Source: Rhizobium grahamii CCGE 502 (GTDB taxonomy: Bacteria > Pseudomonadota > Alphaproteobacteria > Rhizobiales > Rhizobiaceae). From it: 64,000 nucleotides of DNA. The position numbers and the translations under genes were made by a program. Of the stretch, positions 53,351-62,743 are shown in pieces. Each line of letters opens with the position of its first letter. Position 1 is the stretch's first letter. The notes beneath the pieces are model-generated. The model ran no database searches and had not been told where the DNA came from. It saw only the letters and a list, made by a program, of their open reading frames with translations. Where the stretch lies: assembly GCF_000298315.2 (NCBI RefSeq), contig NZ_AEYE02000008.1, positions 248,001 to 312,000 of the forward strand. Reading direction: 5' to 3'.

Positions 53351-55498
53351 ATGTCCGGCGTATCGGGTAATCAGGATGTGGACATCGATCTCGGGCAATT
53401 GGTCCGCGCCGTTTGGGCACGCAGGCTGAAGGTTCTGGCAATCACCGCGTTGGGGGCAGGGATCGCCTTCACGGGCGCAAAGATGATCTCGCCGAAGTAC
53501 CGAAGCGAAACGCGCATCCTGATCGAGCCGCGCGCACCGGCCTTCGCCAATGCGCAGGCAGCCGATGCCAATGCGGGTCCATTGTTGGACGAACTCAACA
53601 TTGCGAGCCAGGTGCAGCTACTCCAGTCGGCGGACCTCATCAAGCAGGTCATCAATAGCCAGAAGCTATATGATCTGCCGGAATTCGATGCGGCCGCGAA
53701 CGGCTCGGCGCTGACAGATATTCTAGTGGCTCTCCACCTCAAGAAAAATCCATATGAAAATCCCCCCGAAGAACGCGTGATCGACGCGTTCACGGAGAGG
53801 CTGCAGGTCTATCAGGTTCCGGGGTCGCGCGTAATCGGCATCACCTTCACGTCGAAGGATCCGAAGCTTGCGGCAGTGATCCCGAACGCGATGGCGGCGG
53901 TCTACCTTGCGACCCAGAGCGGCGCGAAACTAGCCTCGAACTCCGAGGCAACACGCTGGCTGGAACCAGAGATCCAAAACCTCCGCCAGAAGGTAAATGA
54001 CGCCGAGCAAAAGGTTGCCGAATATCGTGCCGAGCACGGCCTGTTGCCAACCAACGGTGGGGCGAATTTTCCAACGCAACAATTGAACGATATTTCGGCG
54101 GAGCTGACCCGCGTCCGCGGAGATCGTGCCAATGCCGAGGCGCGCGCCCAGTCGGTGCGCAATGCTCTCTCGGCCGGCGAGGCATCCGATACGTTACAGG
54201 ACATCATGTCGTCTCAGTCCATGCAGCGGTTGAAGAGCACGGAGTCGGGACTGCAGTCGCAGATCTCAGACCTGCAGACATCGTTGCTCAACAACCACCC
54301 GCGTCTGAAGAGCCTTCGCGCCCAGCTTTCGGATATCAAGGCGCAGATCCGGCAGGAAACGCAGAAAATCCTGGCGAGCATTGAGAACGAAGCGAAGGTC
54401 TCCGCCGTCCGCCAAAAGGAACTGGAACAGCAGGCCGACAAGCTCAAGGCCAACAGCGCGCAGGCCGGCGAAGACGAAGTCGGTCTCAACGCCTTGACGC
54501 GTGAAGCCGCGGCTCAGCGCCAGCTTTTGGAGACCTACCTGTCTCGATATCGCGAGGCGGCGTCGCGTGCCGACAAGAATTCGAGCCCGGCCGACGCTCG
54601 CGTTGTGTCAAAGGCCATCCAACCTGTCGACCCCTATTTCCCGAAGCTTGTGCCGATCGTCATTGTCGCTGCCTTGGCGACTCTTATCATGACCTCGATC
54701 GCGATCATGCTCGCCGAACTCTTCAGCGGGCGGGCACTCCGTCCGGTGCCGTCTCCTGAGGAGGACGCGAGCGAGGAAACCGACGAACCGACAGCAACGA
54801 CGAGTGTTCTCCCGAAGCGGATCGCTACGCCGAGCCTGCTGGCAACGCCCGCAAACGATGAGCCGGCGGCCGAAACGGAAGAGGATGAACCGGTTGTCGA
54901 GGCGAGCGAGTTCTCGATCGCATCTGTGTCCGACTACCTTCGCGGCAGCAGGGCGCCTCTGGCAATTGCCATTTCACCAACCGGTGACGACGGATCCGCG
55001 GCGACCGTATCACTTGCCCGCAAGTTGGCGGAGGATGGCTCGCGTGTCATTCTGGTCGACATGACAGGCTCTGGCCTGCCGACCGACCTAATGGCCGAAG
55101 ATCGAAGCATGCTTGGCATAACCGACTTGCTGTGCGGGGATGCGGCCTTTGGGGACACGATCCACGGCGATAGTCGCTCTGACGCACACTTCATTCCGCA
55201 GGGGATCAGCGATCCGCATCGGGCAATGCGCGGCGCCGCTCGTCTCTCGCTTCTTCTGGACGCTCTGGTCTCGGCCTACGATTTGGTGATCGTGGAATGC
55301 GGCGCCGCTGATGTCGCCGGCGTTTCACGCCTGACGCAAAGCAAGGACGTCGAAATCATCCTGTCGATGCCCGAGATCGTCGAACAGGAGTTCGTCACGG
55401 CCATGACCGAGTTCGAAGCGGCAGGCTACGAACGTGTGGTACTGATGTCCGATGGTAGCGAGCCTATCGAAAGTGCGCTGTCACAGCGTGCCGCCTGA
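53351..55498 (+). CDS. Wzc/ExoP-like polysaccharide co-polymerase with degenerate P-loop
   Basis: A 715-aa inner-membrane protein. A first helix (about residues 27-45) and a second (about 433-457) bracket a large periplasmic coiled-coil domain with the Wzz signature near the start (VDIDLGQLVRAVWARRLKVL). A Pro/Glu-rich linker (about 465-530) leads to a BY-kinase-like cytosolic domain. Its Walker A site reads SPTGDDGSAAT and lacks the Lys of GK[ST]; Walker A' is VILVDMTGSG; the C-terminus has no Tyr cluster. It would set chain length and gate export rather than act as a normal kinase. GGAG precedes the ATG. Confidence 0.88.
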   Translation: MSGVSGNQDVDIDLGQLVRAVWARRLKVLAITALGAGIAFTGAKMISPKYRSETRILIEPRAPAFANAQAADANAGPLLDELNIASQVQLLQSADLIKQVINSQKLYDLPEFDAAANGSALTDILVALHLKKNPYENPPEERVIDAFTERLQVYQVPGSRVIGITFTSKDPKLAAVIPNAMAAVYLATQSGAKLASNSEATRWLEPEIQNLRQKVNDAEQKVAEYRAEHGLLPTNGGANFPTQQLNDISAELTRVRGDRANAEARAQSVRNALSAGEASDTLQDIMSSQSMQRLKSTESGLQSQISDLQTSLLNNHPRLKSLRAQLSDIKAQIRQETQKILASIENEAKVSAVRQKELEQQADKLKANSAQAGEDEVGLNALTREAAAQRQLLETYLSRYREAASRADKNSSPADARVVSKAIQPVDPYFPKLVPIVIVAALATLIMTSIAIMLAELFSGRALRPVPSPEEDASEETDEPTATTSVLPKRIATPSLLATPANDEPAAETEEDEPVVEASEFSIASVSDYLRGSRAPLAIAISPTGDDGSAATVSLARKLAEDGSRVILVDMTGSGLPTDLMAEDRSMLGITDLLCGDAAFGDTIHGDSRSDAHFIPQGISDPHRAMRGAARLSLLLDALVSAYDLVIVECGAADVAGVSRLTQSKDVEIILSMPEIVEQEFVTAMTEFEAAGYERVVLMSDGSEPIESALSQRAA

Positions 55499-56749
55499 TC
55501 AAACACGGATTGCCCGGCGTATGCGTTGTGCAACGCGGTAAATCTTCGCGTGAGACTTGATGAAGGCTTTGCCTCTCGTGATCGCTCGATGCACCACACC
55601 ACCGACACTACCCCTTAGGGAAAGCGGCAGAACGAGGTCGTAGTGCTCGGTTTCCACAGGCGCCCAGGAGCGCTTGTAGCCCTGGTCGCCAAGGCCGAAG
55701 TCGAACAGGCTGACACCCTTGCCGTGCTGACCGGCGATCATCTGCCAGAATAGGAACTCGCCGGGGCTTGCCTCTGCCGCCACATTCTCATCGATCGCGC
55801 TGAACTGGCAGATGACGTGGTCTCCCTTGCGCGAAATACCGGCGATCGCGGCGAGATGGCCATCACGCTCACCCTTCAAGCGGATCGCGTGCATCTCCAA
55901 TCCCACCATGGAGTTCTCGCGGTCGCGGATGTCGATTGCGCTATGCAGGAAGGTTTTCGTTGCCTGATCTGCAAACACGTCCGGCAGGCCGAGTGCCTGA
56001 AACCGCTCGCTCTTCTGTGTGAAGAAACGATCGAGCAACTTATGTTGTTCATCCGCTGTGCCGCCGGCGACATAATCGAATCCGCCGAGCGCCTCCAGGC
56101 GTCTCAGTTGGGTTCGGAACTTCTTGCGCCGTCCCTTCGCATTCAACTGTTGGAGCGTTGCTTCCATATTCTCAAAAAGGGGAAGCTGGTAGGCATGGTT
56201 CTGGTTTTGCACCATCGGCAACAACGCCAAGGGATTACGGCGGCCACGCCATTCCAGCGGAATGTTCTGCAGCAACAGAAGATCGGCGCGCCCAATCAGC
56301 GCGTGACGCAGCAGCCGCGCGAACTTTTCCGGCTCGAGATCCTTGGCCAGTTCTGTGAAGCGCGTTGTAAAAAGACCGGTGTTTATATTGCTGTGATCGG
56401 CACCGATGAACCTCGCTGTGCGAAACCCATGAAACCTGTTGATTTCCACTGGCAGAATGAATGCTGTTTCCGCGCCAAGCCTGCCCCAGACGATCGACAA
56501 CGGGTTCGCATGGGCTTTGGCCCAGGACATGCACCAGTCGATGCCCTGATGCAGGGAATTCAGGTTGTCGCGATCGAGTTCCCGCCAACGCACTTCCAGT
56601 GGTGCCAAGCTGTCCAAGACGGTGATCTCTAGTTCGCCTCCGTCGGATTCCGCTGAATGATGCGCTCTATCTGGAACAGGAAGCGTTTGCGCCTGCACGG
56701 TCTCTCTCCGGTCTGACTTGCCGCAGCGGAGAATAGGGCGGTGAGACAT
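55499..56749 (-). CDS. FemAB/CelD-like GNAT acyltransferase of the polysaccharide locus
   Basis: A 416-aa cytosolic protein with the BcsL/CelD-type acetyltransferase domain. Typical segments are GIDWCMSWAKAH, AKGRRKKFRTQLRRLEALGG and the C-terminal SLFDFGLGDQGYKRSW. Such proteins are thought to modify cell-surface polysaccharides, for example by acetylation. Its stop abuts the stop of the wzc-like gene (TGATCA), so the two are convergent with no gap. The role in this locus is inferred from position. An upstream start within the first 40 residues is possible. Confidence 0.8.
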   Translation of the reverse strand: MSHRPILRCGKSDRRETVQAQTLPVPDRAHHSAESDGGELEITVLDSLAPLEVRWRELDRDNLNSLHQGIDWCMSWAKAHANPLSIVWGRLGAETAFILPVEINRFHGFRTARFIGADHSNINTGLFTTRFTELAKDLEPEKFARLLRHALIGRADLLLLQNIPLEWRGRRNPLALLPMVQNQNHAYQLPLFENMEATLQQLNAKGRRKKFRTQLRRLEALGGFDYVAGGTADEQHKLLDRFFTQKSERFQALGLPDVFADQATKTFLHSAIDIRDRENSMVGLEMHAIRLKGERDGHLAAIAGISRKGDHVICQFSAIDENVAAEASPGEFLFWQMIAGQHGKGVSLFDFGLGDQGYKRSWAPVETEHYDLVLPLSLRGSVGGVVHRAITRGKAFIKSHAKIYRVAQRIRRAIRV

Positions 56750-56819
56750 CCAATTCGTTTATGACCCGCGGTGCGCCGTCCTTTCCGCGGATCACGGTTA
56801 TCCTGACGTTAACGGCAGC

Positions 56820-57029
56820 TCACTGCTGCTTCGGTCCGGCCATCCATTTGATGATGACCATGGCGGGGAGCACCCACAGCAGGCCGGTCAGGAAAAAGTA
56901 CAGGAGTTGCCCCCACCACGGCGCGTTGCCGAGCGTTGCAACGGCAATCGTGTTTGCGAGCACCGCATAGGCGAGTACGAGCACGACGATCAGGATCGTA
57001 CCGATAAATTTGCGGAGGCGGACTGGCAT
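56820..57029 (-). CDS. DUF2842 small membrane protein
   Basis: A 69-aa protein with two hydrophobic helices (about residues 8-31 and 40-60). The sequence MPVRLRKFIGTILIVVLVLA with the later PWWGQLLYFFLTGLLWVLP matches DUF2842, an alphaproteobacterial family next to ctaA in some genomes. The role is unknown; the link to heme A or cytochrome oxidase assembly is suggested only by location. A frame to 57071 exists, but the start at 57029 follows GGAG. Confidence 0.8.
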   Translation of the reverse strand: MPVRLRKFIGTILIVVLVLAYAVLANTIAVATLGNAPWWGQLLYFFLTGLLWVLPAMVIIKWMAGPKQQ

Positions 57030-57142
57030 CAAATATCTTTCGCAGTGGTGTTCGGATTGCCGCGACGGCATGCCGCAAAGGTTCAGGGCTTGTTTTGCAT
57101 GAGCTGCTCAGGCAAATCAACTGCCGGAAGTAAGGAGCAGCC

Positions 57143-58246
57143 ATGGCCATCGCGAACTTGAGCACAGAACAGCAGATCCTGCGCGAGATCCGCCGGCAGG
57201 ACGGCAATCGCCGCGCTGTCCGCATCTGGTTGGGCTTCGTGCTCCTGGCACTGTTCTGCCTGGTAATCGTCGGGGGTGCCACCAGGCTAACGAATTCGGG
57301 CCTGTCGATAACTGAGTGGAAGCCCATCCACGGCGTCATTCCGCCTCTGAACGCCGCCCAATGGGAAGAGGAATTCAAACTCTACCAGCGCATTCCCGAG
57401 TACGAGCAGATGAACAGCGGCATGACCGTTGACGAATTCAAGGGCATCTTTTGGTGGGAGTGGGCACACCGGCTGATCGCGCGCGGCATTGGTGTCATCT
57501 TTGCATTGCCGCTGATTTATTTCTGGATCACGGGAAGGGTGGAGAGACGGCTGCGCTGGCCTCTCTTCGGGATCCTAATACTGGGCGGTCTACAGGGCGC
57601 GATCGGCTGGTGGATGGTATCCTCGGGGCTTTCGGTCCGGACCGACGTCAGCCAATACCGGCTCGCCACGCACCTTGTGATGGCCTGTCTGATCTTCGCC
57701 TCCTGCATGTGGATCATGCGGGGGCTGTCGCCACATTCCGACGACCCGGCGCCCACGCCGAGCTCGCATGTCTGGGCGGGCGCAATCGCGGCGTTTGCGC
57801 TATTCCAGATCTACCTCGGCGCACTCGTCGCCGGCCTCGATGCCGGCTTTACCTACAATACTTGGCCGTTGATGGACGGTGCCCTCGTGCCCTCCGACCT
57901 GTTGATACAGCAACCGGCCTGGATCAATTTCTTCGAGAACCCAAAGACGGTGCAGTTCGTTCATCGACTGGGCGCCTACACCCTTTTTGCGCTGACGCTT
58001 GTCAACATGATCATTGCCCTGACCGCTGCGCCGTCCACGACCCATGCTCGGCGCGCCGTCGTCCTGTTTGCACTGGTGACGATACAGGCGGCGATTGGAA
58101 TCGCTACCTTGTTGCTGGAGGTCCCGCTTCATTGGGGGCTGCTGCATCAAGCAGGAGCGCTGGTGGTTTTTGGTTTCGCGATCGCCAACTGGCGGGGTTT
58201 CTGCGGAGAGTATCCGCGAGAGACCATGATTTCCGAACGGGAGTGA
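57143..58246 (+). CDS. ctaA: Heme A synthase CtaA
   Basis: CtaA oxidises the C8 methyl of heme O to heme A for cytochrome c oxidase. It is 367 aa with eight helices. The axial histidines are visible in [30 protein letters not shown] and LLHQAGALV. The segment [18 protein letters not shown] is diagnostic of the COX15/CtaA type 2 family. AAGGAG precedes the ATG. It is divergent from the DUF2842 gene. Confidence 0.95.
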   Translation: MAIANLSTEQQILREIRRQDGNRRAVRIWLGFVLLALFCLVIVGGATRLTNSGLSITEWKPIHGVIPPLNAAQWEEEFKLYQRIPEYEQMNSGMTVDEFKGIFWWEWAHRLIARGIGVIFALPLIYFWITGRVERRLRWPLFGILILGGLQGAIGWWMVSSGLSVRTDVSQYRLATHLVMACLIFASCMWIMRGLSPHSDDPAPTPSSHVWAGAIAAFALFQIYLGALVAGLDAGFTYNTWPLMDGALVPSDLLIQQPAWINFFENPKTVQFVHRLGAYTLFALTLVNMIIALTAAPSTTHARRAVVLFALVTIQAAIGIATLLLEVPLHWGLLHQAGALVVFGFAIANWRGFCGEYPRETMISERE

Positions 58247-58369
58247 AACGCGCTGCCAGGATCTGTGACGGTCGACGTGTCATTTACCAACTTTATTACT
58301 AATAGTTGCAGGCAGTAATCGGCTGGTTGATGCTGGGCGCCGGTCTATCACGAGAGACTGGAGCTATGA

Positions 58370-59170
58370 ATGCCCGAGCGCCGTACGCCGCGACTTGCCG
58401 TGCTTATTGATGCTGATAACACTTCTGCAAAAATCGCCGCCGGCTTGTTCGAAGCGATCGCCACGCTCGGCGAGGCAAGCGTTCGGCGCATTTATGGCGA
58501 CTTCGCCAGTTCCTGCTCAAAAGCGTGGAACGACGTGCTGGTGCGACATGCGATAATCCCTCAACAGCAATTCGCATACACCACAGGCAAGAACGCTTCC
58601 GATATTGCGCTTGTCATTGATGCCATGGATCTGCTGCACACCGGGCGCTTCGATGGGTTTTGTCTTGTTTCCTCGGACAGCGATTTCACCCGATTGGCCT
58701 CGCGAATCCGTGAGCAAGGCCTCGATGTTTTCGGGTTTGGTACGCAGAAGGCCCCTGAGAGTTTCCGTCACGCTTGCCGTAGATTTATCTATACTGAGAA
58801 CCTAGTGGCCACGGTCCCATCAAACGGTACTGAGGCAACGCAAGCGCCCTCGCTCCGCCAGCCGAGTGCAGCGACGCCCGTTATCAAGAAGGTCATTGCT
58901 CAGATGGAGAGTAAAGATGGATGGGTATCGCTCAGTGCAGTCGGAGCGCAACTCGCAAATCTGGCGTCGGACTTCGATCCGCGGACATATGGCTCACGGA
59001 AGCTGAGCGATCTGGTCAAGAAGACGAATTCATTCGACATAGATCATGTGGATGGGAAGCCGCTCCGCATGCGGACGAAATCGGCAGTTGCCGACAAAAA
59101 AAACGGACACTTGGGCGCAACTGTGCCGTCAAAAGGCCATATCGCATCCAACGATGCTCCCTCGCGATAA
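58370..59170 (+). CDS. NYN-domain protein with C-terminal OST-HTH/LOTUS domain
   Basis: A 266-aa protein. The NYN domain, a PIN-like nuclease fold, occupies about residues 8-150 with the acidic motifs VLIDADNTS, ALVIDAMDLL and VSSDSDFTRLA. A linker then leads to an OST-HTH/LOTUS domain (about 165-235: VIKKVIAQMESKDGWVSLSA). Such proteins are RNA-binding, possibly RNases. The tail is basic and disordered. GGAG precedes the ATG. It is convergent with rne, the main RNA-decay gene, which is suggestive but not proof of a link. Confidence 0.85.
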   Translation: MPERRTPRLAVLIDADNTSAKIAAGLFEAIATLGEASVRRIYGDFASSCSKAWNDVLVRHAIIPQQQFAYTTGKNASDIALVIDAMDLLHTGRFDGFCLVSSDSDFTRLASRIREQGLDVFGFGTQKAPESFRHACRRFIYTENLVATVPSNGTEATQAPSLRQPSAATPVIKKVIAQMESKDGWVSLSAVGAQLANLASDFDPRTYGSRKLSDLVKKTNSFDIDHVDGKPLRMRTKSAVADKKNGHLGATVPSKGHIASNDAPSR

Positions 59171-59203
59171 CGCAACCAATGCATCGAGCGCGCGGTTGAC
59201 ATT

Positions 59204-59231
59204 AAAAATCCGGCTGCGTCGCCGCAGCCGG
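59204..59231 (-). terminator. Rho-independent terminator after rne
   Basis: A perfect 9-bp stem (CCGGCTGCG 59210-59218 with CGCAGCCGG 59223-59231) with 4-nt loop is followed on the minus strand by ATTTTTAAT. It ends the rne transcript and could also affect the convergent NYN gene. Confidence 0.8.
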
Positions 59232-59260
59232 ACCGTATTACTTATTACCGAATATCCATC

Positions 59261-62107
59261 TTAGAAAAAACCGCGGCGCTGCCACCAGCCAGCTTTCTTC
59301 GGCTTGTCGCTTTCGCCCTCCGCAGCATCGCCGCGGGTCGACTTAACCGTTGGTTCGGACGAGGAGATGTTCGACTCTCTATTGGCGCGGACAGGCTTTG
59401 CTTCCTCTGCGGCCGGCGTTGCGAGGTCTGCGGCCGCGGCCTCGACTTCAACATCGGCCTCGACAGCCGGTGTCGTCTCCGCTGCAACTTCCACAACAGG
59501 CTCTTCGACTGGCGATGCCTTGCGGCTGCGACGTGCGCGCTTCGGCTTCACGTCCTCGGTAACCGACGCGCTCGTCTCGACGGCGGCCATCGCCGGCTGA
59601 GCCTCGACGGCTTCTTCGGCGGCAACCTCGATGACTTCGGCGGCGGTCACTTCGGTCTCGCCCTCTCCAGCATCGTCACTTGCCAGTTCGGCCTCAGAAC
59701 CCGCCTGCTCGCCGCCGTCCTCGCGGTTGCGGCGACCGCCGCGCTTGCCACGACGACGGCGCTTGCGGCGCTGGCTCTCATCACCTTCTTCACGCGCCTC
59801 AGAGGTGGCAGCAACGCTCTCGTCGCCTTCATCCTCGTCATCACCGTCGGTCAGGTCGCCTTCTTCCTCAGCATCGGCCGAGGTGTTGTCAGCGGCTACC
59901 GCTTCGCCATTACCGTTGCGGCCCCGACGCCGGCGGCGGCGCTTACGCTTGCGGCCTTCGCCATCACCTTCGGTGCGCTGTGCCGGACGTTCGGCTGCAG
60001 CCGGCTTGGCCTCCAGTTCTTCTTCTTCCTCCTCGTCGACTTCGACAACGATATCGTCGTCCTCGTCATCGGGGATGGCGGCAAAGTTGAACAGGCTCTC
60101 GATCTTGACCGGGTTCTCGACCGGCTCGCCACGGTCGATCGCAAAGTGCTGCGACCCAACCGAGCCGTCTGCATCGACGATGATTGCGACGCCGAAGCGG
60201 ACTTCGTAGTCGACGATCGTCTGGCGCTTGTGGTTGAGCAAGTAGAGCGCAATGTCAGGCGTTGTGCGAACCGTGATGTCATGCGTGGTGTTCTTCAGCA
60301 GGTATTCCTCGATGCCGCGCAGGACGTGCAGCGCAACGGAAGACTGCGAACGAACGTGACCGGTGCCGCCGCAATGCGAGCAGACCTGCGTCGTCGATTC
60401 GAGAACGGAAGCGCGGATGCGCTGGCGCGACATTTCCAGAAGGCCGAAGTGGGAGATGCGACCGACCTGAATGCGGGCACGGTCGTTCTTCAGGCATTCC
60501 TTCAACTTCTTCTCGACAGCGCGGTTGTTGCGCTTTTCTTCCATGTCGATGAAGTCGATGACGATCAGGCCGGCAAGGTCGCGCAGGCGAAGCTGGCGGG
60601 CGATTTCTTCTGCTGCTTCGAGGTTCGTCTGGAGCGCGGTATCTTCGATCGAGTGCTCGCGCGTTGAACGGCCGGAGTTGACGTCGATCGAAACCAGCGC
60701 TTCCGTCTGGTTCATGATCAGATAGCCGCCGGACTTCAGGGTCACCTGTGGCTGCAGCATGCGATCGAGCTGCGCCTCGATACCAGAACGCGAGAAGATC
60801 GGGTGGATGTCGCGGTACGGCTGAACCACCTTGGCGTGGCTCGGCATCAGCATCTTCATGAAGTCTTTCGCTTCACGATAACCTTCTTCGCCGGCAACGA
60901 TGATCTCGCTGATATCCTTGTTGTAGAGATCGCGGATCGAGCGCTTGATGAGCGAGCCTTCCTCGTAGACGAGGCAGGGAGCGGTTGATTGCAGCGTCAG
61001 GGTTCGGACGTTTTCCCATAAGCGCATCAGGTATTCGAAGTCGCGCTTGACCTCGACCTTGGTGCGGTTTGCACCGGCGGTGCGCAGGATGACGCCCATG
61101 CCCTGCGGCACTTCGAGCATACGCGCGATTTCTTTCAGGCGCTTGCGATCCTGCGGATTGGTGATCTTGCGGGAGATGCCGCCGCCACGCGCCGTGTTCG
61201 GCATGAGGACGGAGTAACGACCGGCCAGCGACAGATAGGTCGTCAGGGCAGCACCCTTGTTGCCACGCTCTTCCTTCGCCACCTGCACCAGCAGGATCTG
61301 GCGGCGCTTGATGACTTCTTGGATGCGATACTGCTTGCGCGGCTTGCGCTGGACGCGATCCGGGACTTCTTCCATGGCGTCTTCGGCGCCGACAGATTCG
61401 ATCACTTCCTCTTCGTGGTCGTGATCGTCGTCATCGTCATCGTCGCTGCGACGGCGGGCGTCGACCTCTTCGGAGATCGAGTCGGTTTCGACCATCGCGG
61501 CCATCTGGTTACCAGAGGAACCTTCGTCGTCGTTGTCGGCGGCCGCTTCGCTCGCAGGCTCGTCGCTTGCAGGCGCTTCAACCGCAGGCGCTGCCTTCTT
61601 GCGGCTGCGGCGGGGCTTTGCCTTCTTGGCTGGTGCTTCCTCGGCAACTTCCGCAACGGCCTCGACCGTCTCGGTTGCTGCGGCAGGGTCTACTTCAGTA
61701 GCTGCTTCGGCTGCCGGCGTTTCGGCGACCGCCGCTGCGACGCCAACGTCAGGCTGTTCCTGAGTGGAGAGATCGACCGGCGCCGTCTCGACATGTTCGA
61801 CGTCGTCGTCGCGGCGGTGCTCTTCGGCTTCGGCGCGAAGCAGGGCCTGACGATCGGCAAGCGGGATCTGGTAGTAGTCGGGGTGGATTTCGGCAAAGGC
61901 CAGGAAGCCGTGCCGGTTGCCGCCGTAATCAACGAAGGCGGCCTGCAGCGAGGGTTCAACCCTCGTTACCTTTGCGAGGTAGATGTTGCCGCGGATTTGC
62001 TTCTTGTGCTGTGACTCGAAGTCAAATTCTTCTATGCGGTTTCCGCGAACGACAACAACGCGCGTCTCTTCCTCGTGAGACGCGTCGATAAGCATCTTGT
62101 CTGCCAT
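59261..62107 (-). CDS. rne: Ribonuclease E with large acidic insertion in the S1 domain
   Basis: RNase E is the core endonuclease of mRNA decay and rRNA/tRNA processing. It is 948 aa. The S1 domain (about 35-80 and 260-290) is split by an acidic, low-complexity insertion (about 82-258) with a SDDDDDDDHDHEEE stretch. The catalytic Asp residues are D475 (SIDVNSGRS) and D518 (VIDFIDMEEKRN), 43 residues apart as in E. coli. The Zn-link is CSHCGGTGHV. The C-terminal half is rich in Arg and Glu and ends AGWWQRRGFF, a PNPase-recruiting GWW-type tail. A terminator follows. Confidence 0.96.
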   Translation of the reverse strand: MADKMLIDASHEEETRVVVVRGNRIEEFDFESQHKKQIRGNIYLAKVTRVEPSLQAAFVDYGGNRHGFLAFAEIHPDYYQIPLADRQALLRAEAEEHRRDDDVEHVETAPVDLSTQEQPDVGVAAAVAETPAAEAATEVDPAAATETVEAVAEVAEEAPAKKAKPRRSRKKAAPAVEAPASDEPASEAAADNDDEGSSGNQMAAMVETDSISEEVDARRRSDDDDDDDHDHEEEVIESVGAEDAMEEVPDRVQRKPRKQYRIQEVIKRRQILLVQVAKEERGNKGAALTTYLSLAGRYSVLMPNTARGGGISRKITNPQDRKRLKEIARMLEVPQGMGVILRTAGANRTKVEVKRDFEYLMRLWENVRTLTLQSTAPCLVYEEGSLIKRSIRDLYNKDISEIIVAGEEGYREAKDFMKMLMPSHAKVVQPYRDIHPIFSRSGIEAQLDRMLQPQVTLKSGGYLIMNQTEALVSIDVNSGRSTREHSIEDTALQTNLEAAEEIARQLRLRDLAGLIVIDFIDMEEKRNNRAVEKKLKECLKNDRARIQVGRISHFGLLEMSRQRIRASVLESTTQVCSHCGGTGHVRSQSSVALHVLRGIEEYLLKNTTHDITVRTTPDIALYLLNHKRQTIVDYEVRFGVAIIVDADGSVGSQHFAIDRGEPVENPVKIESLFNFAAIPDDEDDDIVVEVDEEEEEELEAKPAAAERPAQRTEGDGEGRKRKRRRRRRGRNGNGEAVAADNTSADAEEEGDLTDGDDEDEGDESVAATSEAREEGDESQRRKRRRRGKRGGRRNREDGGEQAGSEAELASDDAGEGETEVTAAEVIEVAAEEAVEAQPAMAAVETSASVTEDVKPKRARRSRKASPVEEPVVEVAAETTPAVEADVEVEAAAADLATPAAEEAKPVRANRESNISSSEPTVKSTRGDAAEGESDKPKKAGWWQRRGFF

Positions 62108-62743
62108 GTAAGGTGTGCTCCTCGGCGCGGCCGAACGTCGGCATCCCCCAGTGTCGAAGAGACAGAGGAAGTGCGGCTCGTCGTTGCAGCGCCGGATAAT
62201 GAAAGTCGCGATTGGTGCGGTGTGGAAAGCAGCAGCCAGACAGCAGCGGGGGAGACGTTCTCCCGGGGCCTGTAGACTTCAGATAAAACCTGCTGCGACA
62301 CCATCAAAGACCAAGCGAGATCAACAAAACTAAGACCTTGTTCAGGTCCGATGAGTTTGCTCTCTCTGTAAAGAGCGGTTGGTGGCTATCCCACCGATGA
62401 AGTTCCCGCATACGCAGGAAAATTCAGGATCCAATTTCGAGTGGAAACACATAAGACGGCGGACGATTGCCGGTTGTGGCGCCAGTTCCCTTGCGGTTTG
62501 GCTGCCGTGCAGGCGACTCTATCCCGTCAGCACTTCTACCCTAAAAATCCTTGTATGTTTTCTCTGTCACAATAGCAAGGGAAAAGCCAAATGTGCCATA
62601 ATATTGATGGATTTTGGAAGGCATACAAAATCGGGGATTAAGGGCGCCGATTCGGCTCCATGGCCGCGAACGGCGCCGATACCGGCGAATTCGCGTTTAC
62701 CGGGAGAACTTGATCGGAATGATATTTAAGGTGTGGCGGTCGA
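62108..62743. other. Divergent region between rne and amiC (636 bp)
   Basis: No gene is seen. It should hold the rne leader and both promoters. In E. coli the rne leader mediates autoregulation, but no matching element could be recognised here. Short GGTGG/CCACC and CTCT/AGAG stems occur near 62365-62395. Confidence 0.4.
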
